From assembly GCA_900142905.1 (NCBI GenBank), contig FSRV01000001.1, positions 3,782,001-3,846,000 on the forward strand: a stretch of 64,000 bases of DNA, read 5' to 3'. Position 1 is the first letter of the stretch. The number at the start of each line of letters is the position of its first letter. The notes below the pieces were generated by a model that saw only the letters and a list, made by a program, of their open reading frames with translations, ran no database searches and was not told the DNA's origin. Origin of the DNA: Burkholderia sp. GAS332 (lineage in GTDB: Bacteria; Pseudomonadota; Gammaproteobacteria; Burkholderiales; Burkholderiaceae). Of this stretch, positions 56,622 to 64,000 are shown one piece after another. Both the position numbers and the translations under genes were made by a program.

Positions 56622-56665
56622 TGAATCCTCGTTTTTCTCGAATGGCCCGTCTCAGTTGGCAGACA

Positions 56666-58471
56666 TCAATGGCCGGCGATCATCATCAGATGTTCGACGC
56701 CGGGGCCGAGAGCGAGCGCAGGCACGTACGTCAGTGCGCCGACGAGCAGCACGGTGCCAAGCAGCAGTACGACAAACAGCGGACCGTGCGTGGGCAGCGT
56801 GCCACCGGTAACCGCCAGGCGTTTCTTGCCTGCCAGCGAGCCGGCAATCGCCAGCACCGGAATCAGCGAGCCGAAGCGGCCAAACCACATCGCAATCGCG
56901 GTCAACCAGTTGTAGAACGGTGTGCTGACCGTCAGGCCGGCAAACGCGCTACCGTTGTTGTTCGCAGCCGAGCTGAACGCGTAGAGAATTTCCGAGAAGC
57001 CGTGCGGACCGGGGTTGGCGATACCTGCCTTACCCGCATCGGTCAGCACCGCGATCGAGGTCCCCACGAGCACCAGCAGCGGCGTGAGCAGCACAACGAT
57101 CGACACCATCTTCATCTCATACGCTTCAATCTTCTTGCCGACATATTCAGGCGTGCGACCGATCATCAGGCCTGCCACGAACACAGCGAGCATGGCGAAC
57201 ACGAGCATCCCGTACATACCGGAGCCCACACCGCCGAAGATCACTTCGCCCAACTGGATCAGCAGCATCGGGTAGAGGCCGCCGAGCGGGGTCAGCGAGT
57301 CGTGCGTGTTGTCGACTGCACCGCACGATGCCGCCGTCGTGGCGACTGTGAAGATGCCCGACTGCGCGATACCGAAGCGCGTTTCCTTGCCTTCCATGTT
57401 GCCGCCCGACTGCAGGTCGTTAGCGGACTGGTCGACGTGCAGCGCGGTGAACGCCGGGTTGCCGGCCTGCTCGGCGCTGATTTCACCCACCACGCAAGCA
57501 GCGAATGCAATCGTCATCACGGCGAGCACGGCAATACCCTGCTTGCGGTCCGCGATCATCTGGCCGAACACCAGGGCCAGCGCAGCCGGAATGATCAGCA
57601 TCGAGAAGATCTGCAGGAAGTTGCTGAACGGCGTCGGGTTTTCGTACGGGTGTGCCGAGTTCGCGTTGAAGAAGCCGCCACCATTGGTGCCGAGCATCTT
57701 GATCGCTTCCTGCGACGCCACCGGGCCCATGGCGATGGTCTGCGTCGTCAGCTTGGTGTCGACCGTCACCGCATTGCCCTTCGCGTCCTTCACCGGGTTG
57801 CCTTGTGCATCGAGCTTCGGTGCCGCGTAGGTCGTGGTTTGCAGCGTCGGCACGTCCTGATACGACGTGAAGTTCTGGATCACGCCCTGGCTCATCAGCA
57901 AGGCAGCGACGATAGCGGCCATCGGCAGCAACACGTACAGCGTGACGCGCGTGATGTCGACCCAGAAGTTACCGATGGTCTGCGCCGTATGACGTGCGAA
58001 GCCGCGGATCAGTGCGACGACCACGACGATGCCGGTGGCAGCGGAGAGGAAGTTCTGCACCGTCAGGCCGAGCATCTGCGCCAGATAGCCGGCGGTCTGC
58101 TCAGGCGTGTAATCCTGCCAGTTCGTGTTGGTGACGAAACTGACAGCCGTATTGAAGGCGCTGTCGACCGACATCGGACCGAAGGCTTGCGGGTTGCCCG
58201 GCAGCCAGCCTTGAACACGCAACAGGAGGTACAAGACCAGCACGCCGAGCACGTTGAACGCGACCGTGGCGATGGCGTAGTGCTTCCAGCTCATTTCCGT
58301 CGACGAGTCGACTCCGGCGATACGGTACAGCAAACGCTCGAGTGGACCGCCGAAGCGGACCACGCGAGAGGTGCCGTCCATCACGCGCGTCAGATAGCGG
58401 GCAACAGGCACCGCGGCCGCGAGCAGCACGACCAGAAAAATGACTATTTGCAGGACATTGTTGGAGTTCAT
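56666..58471 (-). CDS. kdpA: K+-transporting ATPase subunit A
   Basis: A 601-residue membrane protein with about ten helices and the four K+-filter loops typical of the KtrB/Trk superfamily (for example TNTNWQDYTPE, TNGGGFFNANSAHPYENPTP as TNGGGFFNANSAHPYE, SAANNNGSAFAGL). It binds and conducts K+. ATG 58471 overlaps the kdpF stop by 4 bp. Confidence 0.98.
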   Translation of the reverse strand: MNSNNVLQIVIFLVVLLAAAVPVARYLTRVMDGTSRVVRFGGPLERLLYRIAGVDSSTEMSWKHYAIATVAFNVLGVLVLYLLLRVQGWLPGNPQAFGPMSVDSAFNTAVSFVTNTNWQDYTPEQTAGYLAQMLGLTVQNFLSAATGIVVVVALIRGFARHTAQTIGNFWVDITRVTLYVLLPMAAIVAALLMSQGVIQNFTSYQDVPTLQTTTYAAPKLDAQGNPVKDAKGNAVTVDTKLTTQTIAMGPVASQEAIKMLGTNGGGFFNANSAHPYENPTPFSNFLQIFSMLIIPAALALVFGQMIADRKQGIAVLAVMTIAFAACVVGEISAEQAGNPAFTALHVDQSANDLQSGGNMEGKETRFGIAQSGIFTVATTAASCGAVDNTHDSLTPLGGLYPMLLIQLGEVIFGGVGSGMYGMLVFAMLAVFVAGLMIGRTPEYVGKKIEAYEMKMVSIVVLLTPLLVLVGTSIAVLTDAGKAGIANPGPHGFSEILYAFSSAANNNGSAFAGLTVSTPFYNWLTAIAMWFGRFGSLIPVLAIAGSLAGKKRLAVTGGTLPTHGPLFVVLLLGTVLLVGALTYVPALALGPGVEHLMMIAGH

Positions 58472-58560
58472 TCAATGTCCTCCGCGCGCAGCAGCGCATA
58501 GACGAGGTAAGCGAACAGCAGCGCAGTAGCAGCGCCCGATAACCACAGAATCCAGGTCAT
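58468..58560 (-). CDS. kdpF: K+-transporting ATPase subunit F
   Basis: A 30-residue single-helix membrane peptide: MTWILWLSGAATALLLFAYL is close to the N-terminal two thirds, ending YALLRAEDIE. It is a lipid-like stabiliser of the KdpFABC complex. Its ATG overlaps the stop of the upstream 37-codon ORF and its stop overlaps the kdpA start, both as ATGA. Confidence 0.93.
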   Translation of the reverse strand: MTWILWLSGAATALLFAYLVYALLRAEDIE

Positions 58561-58670
58561 GAGCGTGCTCCCTGGCCGCGCCGGAACTGCATCAACTTCT
58601 CGCAGCCGGCAATCAAAGCAAAGGTCAGCGCGGCGAACAGCACCATCCCCCCGACGTACAGCACATCCAT
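58557..58670 (-). CDS. 37-residue membrane ORF at the head of the kdp operon
   Basis: An ORF from ATG 58670 to a stop that overlaps kdpF by 4 bp, with GGAG nine bases upstream. The peptide is a single predicted helix (YVGGMVLFAALTFALIAGC, about 5-23) then a short basic tail (EKLMQFRRGQGARS). It is distinct from KdpF and too short for standard gene callers. Good ribosome site and coupled overlap argue it is real. It could be a second small subunit, a regulator of KdpD, or a leader for coupling. Unrecognised. Confidence 0.65.
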   Translation of the reverse strand: MDVLYVGGMVLFAALTFALIAGCEKLMQFRRGQGARS

Positions 58671-58753
58671 TTTGTGTTCTCCATTAGCGGACTTTGGATG
58701 AGTAGAACGTTATGCCGATCCGCGTAAAGGCCCGGTCAAAGATGGCACGGAGC

Positions 58754-58763
58754 GTATAAAAAA
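58754..58763 (-). promoter_or_regulatory. Candidate KdpE-binding site
   Basis: TTTTTTATAC on the minus strand, followed by a GC-rich stretch, resembles the start of the E. coli KdpE site (TTTTTATAC then T- and GC-rich). It is upstream of TTGACC (58739-58734), which is a plausible kdp -35; the best -10 (GCATAA or CATAAC) is at 18-19 bp. Confidence 0.45.
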
Positions 58764-58777
58764 CACGTAAACGAAAC

Positions 58778-58806
58778 AGGCCGCTCCGCTGGGTACGGAG
58801 CGGCCT
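58778..58806 (-). terminator. Terminator-like hairpin between the quinone oxidoreductase and kdp
   Basis: AGGCCGCTCCG and CGGAGCGGCCT: perfect 11-bp stem, 7-nt loop; minus strand continues TGTTTCGTTTACG. It is the only terminator candidate after the 59001-59975 gene, though 195 bp away. Confidence 0.65.
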
Positions 58807-59000
58807 GAGGCCCATGGGGTCTGGCTTTGCGGGGAAAAACAACGCTCGCGCGGGCATGTGGTGCAGCGCGGAATTTTTATGGCGTCGCTATTGCGCCTTG
58901 ATGGCAGCATGCAGCGCGCCGGCGACGTGCCGAGCGCTGCTTGCCGGGTGCTGCCTGCTCCCGCGCATCGATGTGGCGACGCGCCCAGGCATTGACGCGC
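58807..59000. other. Untranslated stretch after the quinone oxidoreductase
   Basis: Part of the 330-bp gene-free interval 58671-59000 that also holds the kdp promoter side. An open frame of 92 codons on the plus strand runs into the oxidoreductase gene and is rejected as a shadow. Nothing else seen. Confidence 0.45.
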
Positions 59001-59975
59001 TTACGGCAGCAGAATCGTCGAGCCCGTGGTACGGCGGCCTTCGAGATCGGCGTGAGCCTTGCCAACATCCGCCAGCGCGTAGCGCTGATTGATACTCGTC
59101 TTCACCTTGCCCGACACCAGCACGTCGAACAACTCCGAGGACATCGCCTCGTAATCGCTGCGTTTGGCGATATAGGTGAAGAGCGTCGGGCGCGTAAAGA
59201 ACAGCGAACCGCGCCCGGCGAATTCCGACGAATCGATCGGCGGCAACGGCCCGGACGCATTGCCGAAGCTCACGAACATGCCGAGCGGCGCGAGGCAGTC
59301 GAGCGAGCCCGCAAACGTGTCTTTACCGATCGAGTCGTACACCACCGGCACACCCGCACCATTGGTGATCTCGCGCACGCGCTTCGTGAAGTTCTCGCGC
59401 GTATAAACGATCGCATGGTCGCAGCCGTGCGCCTTGGCGATCTCGGCTTTCTCATCGGAACTGACCGTGCCGATCACCGTCGCGCCGAGCGCCTTCGCCC
59501 ATTGGCAAACCAGCAGGCCGACGCCGCCGGCCGCGGCCTGGATCAGGATCGTATCGCCCGCTTTCACCGGATACGTGCGGCGCAGCAGATATTGCGCGGT
59601 CAGCCCTTGCAGCATCACGGAGGCCGCCTGCTCGTCGGTCAACGCGTCCGGCACCTTGACGGCATGCACCGCCGGCAACACACGCTCCTGGGTGTATGCG
59701 CCAGGCGGACGGGCCACGTACGCCACGCGATCGCCCGATTTGAAACCGGTCACACCAGGGCCTACCGCGGTGACTTCACCTGCCGCTTCCATACCGAGGC
59801 CACCCGGCAACGGCAGTGGATATAAGCCCGTGCGGAAATAGACGTCGATATAGTTCAGGCCGACCGCGGTCTGCCTGATGCGGATCTCGCCCGCGCCCGG
59901 CTCGCCCACTTCGACGTCGACCCATTTCATCACCTCCGGGCCGCCGGTTTTATCGAATCGGATTGCTTTGACCAT
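59001..59975 (-). CDS. Quinone oxidoreductase, QOR1 type
   Basis: A 324-residue MDR enzyme without zinc ligands. The nucleotide motif is QAAAGGVGLLVCQWAKALGA (about 146-165), N-terminal GLNYIDVYFRTGLYPLPLPG (about 38-57). It matches E. coli QorA more closely than the PIG3-type paralogue at 21545-22561. GGGAG precedes a double ATG; I used the second (59975). It is 53 bp upstream-facing from mgsA, same strand, perhaps co-transcribed with it. Confidence 0.9.
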   Translation of the reverse strand: MVKAIRFDKTGGPEVMKWVDVEVGEPGAGEIRIRQTAVGLNYIDVYFRTGLYPLPLPGGLGMEAAGEVTAVGPGVTGFKSGDRVAYVARPPGAYTQERVLPAVHAVKVPDALTDEQAASVMLQGLTAQYLLRRTYPVKAGDTILIQAAAGGVGLLVCQWAKALGATVIGTVSSDEKAEIAKAHGCDHAIVYTRENFTKRVREITNGAGVPVVYDSIGKDTFAGSLDCLAPLGMFVSFGNASGPLPPIDSSEFAGRGSLFFTRPTLFTYIAKRSDYEAMSSELFDVLVSGKVKTSINQRYALADVGKAHADLEGRRTTGSTILLP

Positions 59976-60028
59976 CATGTCTCCCTGGTTTGTCGTTTCG
60001 TTCGATCGTAAAGCACCGCTGCGTCGGT

Positions 60029-60418
60029 CTAGACCTGCTGCGTGAGGCGCAAGGTCAGCACGTCGAGAATCATGCGCGCGGTCGAAATGTTAGTGGCGCA
60101 CGGAATGTTGTGCACGTCGCAGGCCCGTACCAGCGCGTTGATATCCGGCTCGTGCGGCTGCGGCGTCATCGGGTCGCGCAGGAAGATCACCATGTCGACC
60201 CGCCCTTCCGCGAGCTGCGCGCCGATTTGCAGGTCGCCGCCATGCGGGCCGGACAACATGCGCTCGACCGTGAGGCCATGCGCGTCACCGATGCGCGTGC
60301 CAGTCGTGCCGGTCGCGACGATCTCACAGCGCCTGAGCGTATCGACATACTCGCCGGCCAGTTTGACGATATCGTCTTTCTTGTGATCGTGCGCGATCAG
60401 CGCAATGCGGGTACTCAT
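60029..60418 (-). CDS. mgsA: Methylglyoxal synthase
   Basis: A 129-residue enzyme of normal length that turns dihydroxyacetone phosphate into methylglyoxal and phosphate. Motifs are [14 protein letters not shown] (about 5-18), ATGTTGTRI (phosphate site), [13 protein letters not shown] with the catalytic Asp, and [18 protein letters not shown] with the catalytic His. The pathway relieves sugar-phosphate stress. tpiA at 20636 uses the same substrate. Confidence 0.95.
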   Translation of the reverse strand: MSTRIALIAHDHKKDDIVKLAGEYVDTLRRCEIVATGTTGTRIGDAHGLTVERMLSGPHGGDLQIGAQLAEGRVDMVIFLRDPMTPQPHEPDINALVRACDVHNIPCATNISTARMILDVLTLRLTQQV

Positions 60419-60491
60419 GACGTAAGACTCCTGAAACCGTTGTGATTGTCGTTGTTGTGGTGATGATGCCGGTGCTTCAGAACGGGCCCGT

Positions 60492-61274
60492 TCAGAACGT
60501 ACCGGGGTAAGCGCCGCCGTCGATCAGCCAGTTCTGGCCGGTGATGTAGCCGGCGTGCACGCTGCACAGGAACGCACAGGCGCGGCCGAATTCATCGCGA
60601 CTGCCGAACCGGCCGGCGGGGATCGTCTTCATGCGCTGCTTGCGCGCATCGTCGACGGAAATGTGTTGCGCGTTGGCTTGCGCCGCGAAGGTGGTGGCGA
60701 TGCGGTCGGTGTCGAACAGGCCCGGCAGCAGGTTGTTGATCGTCACGCCCGAGGCGGCCACCTTGCTGCGCGCCAGTCCCGCCACGAAGCCGGTCAGCCC
60801 CGAGCGCGCACCGTTAGACAGACCGAGCACGTCGATCGGCGCCTTGACCGCCGAACTCGTGATGTTGACGATCCGGCCATAGCCGCGCTCGCTCATCCCG
60901 TCGATGGTCGCGCGGATCAGTTCGATCGGCGTCAGCATGTTGCTCTCCAGCGCGCGAATCCAGTCTTCGTGCGTGAAGTTGCGGAAGTCGCCCGGCGGCG
61001 GGCCGCCCGCGTTGTTGACCAGAATGTCCGGCTGCGGACAGGCCGCAAGCGCCGCGGCGCGGCCTTCGGGTGTGGTGATGTCGCACGCCACCGTCTTCAC
61101 TTCCACGCCGCTCTGCTGGCGAATCTCGGCAGCGGTCGCCTCCAGCGTCTCTTGCGTGCGCGCGACGATCGTCAGGTTGACGCCTTCGGCTGCCAGCGCT
61201 TCCGCGCAGCCGCGCCCCAAGCCCTTGCTGGCCGCGCAAACCAGCGCGGTGCGTCCTGCGATTCCCATGTCCAT
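60492..61274 (-). CDS. SDR family oxidoreductase
   Basis: A 260-residue short-chain dehydrogenase. Cofactor motif [15 protein letters not shown] (about 13-27), [11 protein letters not shown] (about 88-98), Ser in [12 protein letters not shown]; at the catalytic Tyr position the sequence reads [13 protein letters not shown], so the Y-x3-K pair is replaced by S-NGAR. That loss suggests altered or no dehydrogenase activity. ATG 61274 follows AAGGA by seven bases. It is divergent from upp. Confidence 0.85.
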   Translation of the reverse strand: MDMGIAGRTALVCAASKGLGRGCAEALAAEGVNLTIVARTQETLEATAAEIRQQSGVEVKTVACDITTPEGRAAALAACPQPDILVNNAGGPPPGDFRNFTHEDWIRALESNMLTPIELIRATIDGMSERGYGRIVNITSSAVKAPIDVLGLSNGARSGLTGFVAGLARSKVAASGVTINNLLPGLFDTDRIATTFAAQANAQHISVDDARKQRMKTIPAGRFGSRDEFGRACAFLCSVHAGYITGQNWLIDGGAYPGTF

Positions 61275-61344
61275 GTGCGTATCCTTGTGACGTACTCGTG
61301 GCGCGGGCGAACCCCGTGGCTGCCCAATCGTTGCCAAGTTTCCC

Positions 61345-61363
61345 CCGATTCTAGAAGAATCGG
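61345..61363. promoter_or_regulatory. 8-bp perfect inverted repeat between SDR and upp
   Basis: CCGATTCT, AGA, AGAATCGG. It lies between two divergent genes, 71 bp from the SDR start and 147 bp from upp, a likely regulator site. It has no flanking T run, so it is not an intrinsic terminator. Confidence 0.35.
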
Positions 61364-61509
61364 TGCCGGACTGCGCCAGCCCCCTGCAATCTCCGGTATC
61401 TTCCGGCGCCACTCTTTCGGTAAACTTGCGTCGTGGTGCATCCGCCGGCCGGTTTCAGACCCTGCGGACCGCCAAACCGATCCCTCTAGCCGCCGCTTGC
61501 GCCCCCGCC

Positions 61510-62160
61510 ATGACCCAGGACAGCCGTTTTCCCAATCTTTTCATCCTCGATCACCCGCTGATCCAGCACAAGCTGTCGCATATGCGCGACCGGGACACCT
61601 CGACCCGCACGTTCCGCGAACTGTTGCGCGAGATCACGCTGCTGATGGGTTACGAAATCACCCGTAACCTGCCGATGACCACGCGCCGCCTCACCACGCC
61701 GATGACCGAAATCGACGCGCCGGTGATCGCCGGCAAGAAACTGGCGATCGTGCCGGTGCTACGCGCCGGTATCGGCATGTCGGACGGCCTGCTGGAACTG
61801 GTGCCGTCGGCGCGGGTCGGCCACATCGGCGTGTATCGCGCCGAGGACCATCGCCCGGTCGAGTATCTGGTGCGCCTGCCGGATCTGGAAGACCGCGTGT
61901 TCATCCTGTGCGATCCGATGGTCGCGACCGGTTATTCGGCCGTGCACGCGGTGGACGTGCTCAAGCGCCGCAACGTGGCCGGCGAGAACATCATGTTCCT
62001 CGCGCTGGTGGCCGCCCCGGAAGGCGTGCAGGTGTTCCAGGACGCGCATCCGGACGTCAAGCTGTACGTGGCGTCGCTCGATTCGCACCTGAACGAGCAC
62101 GCGTACATCGTGCCGGGTCTCGGCGACGCCGGCGACCGCCTGTTCGGCACGAAAAACTGA
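61510..62160 (+). CDS. upp: Uracil phosphoribosyltransferase
   Basis: A 216-residue PRT enzyme that makes UMP from uracil and PRPP. The PRPP-binding loop is [20 protein letters not shown] (about 133-152), and the uracil site is in [15 protein letters not shown] at the end. [20 protein letters not shown] (about 80-99) is typical. I chose ATG 61510 by family length. The ribosome site is poor. Confidence 0.95.
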   Translation: MTQDSRFPNLFILDHPLIQHKLSHMRDRDTSTRTFRELLREITLLMGYEITRNLPMTTRRLTTPMTEIDAPVIAGKKLAIVPVLRAGIGMSDGLLELVPSARVGHIGVYRAEDHRPVEYLVRLPDLEDRVFILCDPMVATGYSAVHAVDVLKRRNVAGENIMFLALVAAPEGVQVFQDAHPDVKLYVASLDSHLNEHAYIVPGLGDAGDRLFGTKN

Positions 62161-62629
62161 CAGCGGGCTGAATAAACTGGCGGCGGCGCGCGCAAAACGC
62201 CGCCGCAGCCCAATTTCCGTGCAGTTTCCGGCTCCGCTCATCTCTGCCGCAGCCCTGCGGCGTGATAAAATTCGAATCCGCTCAAAGAGCGGCTCAACTT
62301 GCACTACCGCCCGGCGCATCGCGCCTTTACGCGGGGTCTGCTGCCGGGACCGGCGCGGCCGGGGCGCTACTGTGCTGCCCACTGACCGCACTGCCCCGCT
62401 CCAGCCGCGCTGCCGACCATCGGTCCCGCTAGCCGGACCTGGCTGGGCGTGATCAAGCTGAAACAGGTCTGACAAAAAGGTCTGACGCATAGGTCTAACA
62501 CCGGGCAGTCCGGCGCCGAGCGGTTCGACATCGAGGCGCAAGGTCGCAATCAGCAGCGCCGCGCGCCCGACATCGCAACGACAATTGCACTATGCGTGCG
62601 CCCCACTGGCGCGCGCGACGGAGAAAGGT
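62161..62629. other. upp-yebC intergenic region
   Basis: A 469-bp gap. After upp there is a GC-rich hairpin without a T run (GGCGGCG...CGCCGCC, 62178-62210). Further on are three direct repeats with 13-bp period (62465-62499). Open frames in it are short and have no recognisable domain. It probably holds the yebC promoter. Confidence 0.5.
62465..62499 (+). repeat. Three AGGTCTGAC-like repeats, 13-bp period
   Basis: AGGTCTGAC at 62465-62473 and 62478-62486, and AGGTCTAAC at 62491-62499. Each starts 13 bp after the last. They lie about 130 bp ahead of yebC. Iteron-like protein sites or slippage products are both possible. Confidence 0.65.
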
Positions 62630-63358
62630 ATGGCGGGTCATTCGAAATGGGCCAACATCAAGCATAAGAAAGCAGCGGCCGACGCCAAGCGCGGCAAGGT
62701 CTGGACGCGGCTCATCAAGGAAATTCAGGTTGCGGCCCGCATGGGCGGCGGCGACATCGACTCGAACCCGCGTCTGCGGCTCGCCGTCGAAAAAGCGTAC
62801 GACGCCAACATGCCGAAAGATAACGTCAACCGTGCGATCCAGCGCGGTGTGGGCGGTGTCGACGGTGCAAACTACGAAGAAATCCGCTACGAAGGCTACG
62901 GCATCGGCGGCGCGGCAGTGATCGTGGACACCATGACCGACAACCGCACCCGTACGGTGGCGGACGTGCGTCACGCGTTCTCGAAGAACGGCGGCAATAT
63001 GGGCACGGACGGCTCGGTGTCGTTCATGTTCGATCACGTCGGCCAATTCCTGTTCGCGCCCGGCACGCCGGAAGACAAGCTGATGGAAGCCGCGCTCGAA
63101 GCCGGCGCTGACGACGTCGTCACGAACGAAGACGGCAGTGTCGAAGTGCTGTGCCCGCCGAACGACTTCCCGAAGGTGAAGGGTGCGCTGGAAGCCGCGG
63201 GCTTCAAGGCCGAACTCGCCGAGGTGACGATGAAACCTCAGACGGAAGTCGAATTCACGGGCGACGACGCCGTGAAAATGCAGAAGCTGCTCGACGCGCT
63301 GGAAAATCTGGACGACGTGCAGGAAGTCTATACAAACGCCGCGATCGCCGACGAATGA
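62630..63358 (+). CDS. YebC/PmpR family protein
   Basis: A 242-residue protein of the TACO1/YebC family. It begins [20 protein letters not shown] (about 2-21), which decides the start (ATG 62630, after GAGAAAGGT). [14 protein letters not shown] is split here by the [16 protein letters not shown] segment near 121-136. Members act as transcription regulators or help ribosomes at proline runs. No neighbour informs the role. Confidence 0.93.
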   Translation: MAGHSKWANIKHKKAAADAKRGKVWTRLIKEIQVAARMGGGDIDSNPRLRLAVEKAYDANMPKDNVNRAIQRGVGGVDGANYEEIRYEGYGIGGAAVIVDTMTDNRTRTVADVRHAFSKNGGNMGTDGSVSFMFDHVGQFLFAPGTPEDKLMEAALEAGADDVVTNEDGSVEVLCPPNDFPKVKGALEAAGFKAELAEVTMKPQTEVEFTGDDAVKMQKLLDALENLDDVQEVYTNAAIADE

Positions 63359-63542
63359 GCGTGCCCCGGCGGCGCCTCGTGCGTGGATTGGCATCGAACC
63401 ACGCCCGCGCCGCCGTCTGGCCCTCGCGTTGCTGCTGAGCGGGCGTTGGTTGGTGTGCTTCCACACTGCCTCCACTCGGGTTCGCTATGGGCCCTGCGCC
63501 GTTACCTGGCTGCGGGCCCATTGCAAACCTCGCTGTTATTCC

Positions 63543-63577
63543 ACGGCTGAGCGTGATGCTTCAGCCGTTTATGGTTT
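63543..63577 (+). terminator. Intrinsic terminator ahead of purD
   Basis: ACGGCTGA/TCAGCCGT stem extended by GC pairs with one bulged base, followed by TTTATGGTTTTT. It lies 185 bp past yebC and 20 bp before purD, so it may act on yebC transcripts or sit in the purD leader as an attenuator. Confidence 0.6.
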
Positions 63578-63596
63578 TTAAGTCTCGGGGATTCAC

Positions 63597-64000
63597 ATGA
63601 AGTTACTCGTCGTCGGTTCCGGCGGTCGCGAACATGCGCTCGCATGGAAGCTCGCGCAATCGCCGCGGGTCCAACTCGTCTACGTTGCTCCCGGCAACGG
63701 CGGTACCGCCCAGGACGAGCGTCTGCGCAACATCGACATCACCGATCCGGCCGCACTCGCCGATTTCGTTGAGAAAGAACAGATCGCCTTCACGCTGGTT
63801 GGGCCGGAAGGGCCGCTCGCCGCAGGCATCGTCAATCTGTTCCGCTCGCGTGGTCTGAAGATTTTCGGGCCGAGCAAGGAAGCCGCGCAGCTCGAAAGCT
63901 CGAAAGATTTCGCCAAGGCGTTCATGAAGCGCCATGCGATCCCGACCGCCGAATACGAAACCTTCGCCGACGTCGCCGCCGCGCACGCGTATCTGGACGC
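63597..64000 (+). CDS. purD: Phosphoribosylamine-glycine ligase (3' part outside window)
   Basis: The first 134 codons of an ATP-grasp enzyme normally about 425 residues long that makes glycinamide ribonucleotide in purine synthesis. MKLLVVGSGGREHALAWKLA at the N-terminus, YVAPGNGGTA and LVGPEGPLAAGIVN are diagnostic of PurD. The frame stays open to the window edge. Confidence 0.97.
   Translation, partial: MKLLVVGSGGREHALAWKLAQSPRVQLVYVAPGNGGTAQDERLRNIDITDPAALADFVEKEQIAFTLVGPEGPLAAGIVNLFRSRGLKIFGPSKEAAQLESSKDFAKAFMKRHAIPTAEYETFADVAAAHAYLD

Noticed and set aside
58814..59092. 92-codon plus-strand frame after the quinone oxidoreductase
   Set aside because: Runs antisense into a certain gene; Cys/Arg-rich with no recognisable domain.
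62219..62452. 77-codon frame in the upp-yebC gap
   Set aside because: Pro/Arg-rich, no ribosome site, no domain; more likely leader DNA.

Overview
The window is chromosomal DNA from a high-GC beta-proteobacterium of the Burkholderiaceae, most like Paraburkholderia. The evidence is gene order (tpiA, secG, tRNA-Leu, a complete 14-gene nuo operon, DUF2818, NUDIX; then pnp, rpsO; then ilvI, ilvH, ilvC, psd, pssA, leuA) and protein character. I see no phage, insertion sequence, CRISPR array or rRNA. It is a core-genome stretch with small accessory pieces.

Layout. Positions 1-2437 (minus): two acyl-CoA dehydrogenases of the pimeloyl-CoA dehydrogenase type, the first cut by the window edge, and a DUF1178 zinc-ribbon protein. 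Positions 2688-3572 (minus): a two-gene cassette that looks like a toxin-antitoxin pair (a HicA-like small protein and an HTH protein), headed by a perfect 42-bp palindrome that overlaps its promoter. Positions 3851-21415 (minus): NUDIX hydrolase, DUF2818, nuoN to nuoA, tRNA-Leu(GAG), secG and tpiA, covering respiratory complex I, protein export and glycolysis. Positions 21545-27781: quinone oxidoreductase, pnp, rpsO, an orphan amino-acid-type binding protein and a divergent BamE-like lipoprotein. Positions 27890-34998 (minus): branched-chain amino-acid genes ilvI-ilvH-ilvC, phospholipid genes psd-pssA, and leuA. leuA has its own promoter and a candidate leaderless leader peptide ending in Leu codons.

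Positions 35362-45168 (plus): an ECF-type sigma factor with a membrane-anchored DUF3619 protein (possible anti-sigma), DUF3106 and RDD proteins; a PlcP-like phosphoesterase, Agt-like glycosyltransferase and DgkA set behind a Pho-box-like site (possible lipid remodelling); TetR, LOG, SDR and an ArnT-like GT39 transferase. Positions 45220-50140 (minus): DUF924, truncated haemoglobin, an FtsX-like permease, DUF4126, and a Gdx/SugE transporter under a guanidine-II riboswitch. Positions 50165-58670 (minus): the full kdp potassium system, with a 37-residue unannotated membrane ORF ahead of kdpF and KdpDE at the end. Positions 59001-64000: second quinone oxidoreductase, mgsA, SDR, upp, yebC and the start of purD.

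The best candidates for something under-described are the HicA-like/HTH cassette, the leuA leader, the plcP-agt-dgkA group, the sigma/DUF3619/DUF3106/RDD operon and the extra small kdp ORF. All functions are inferred from reading the sequence; no database search was run.
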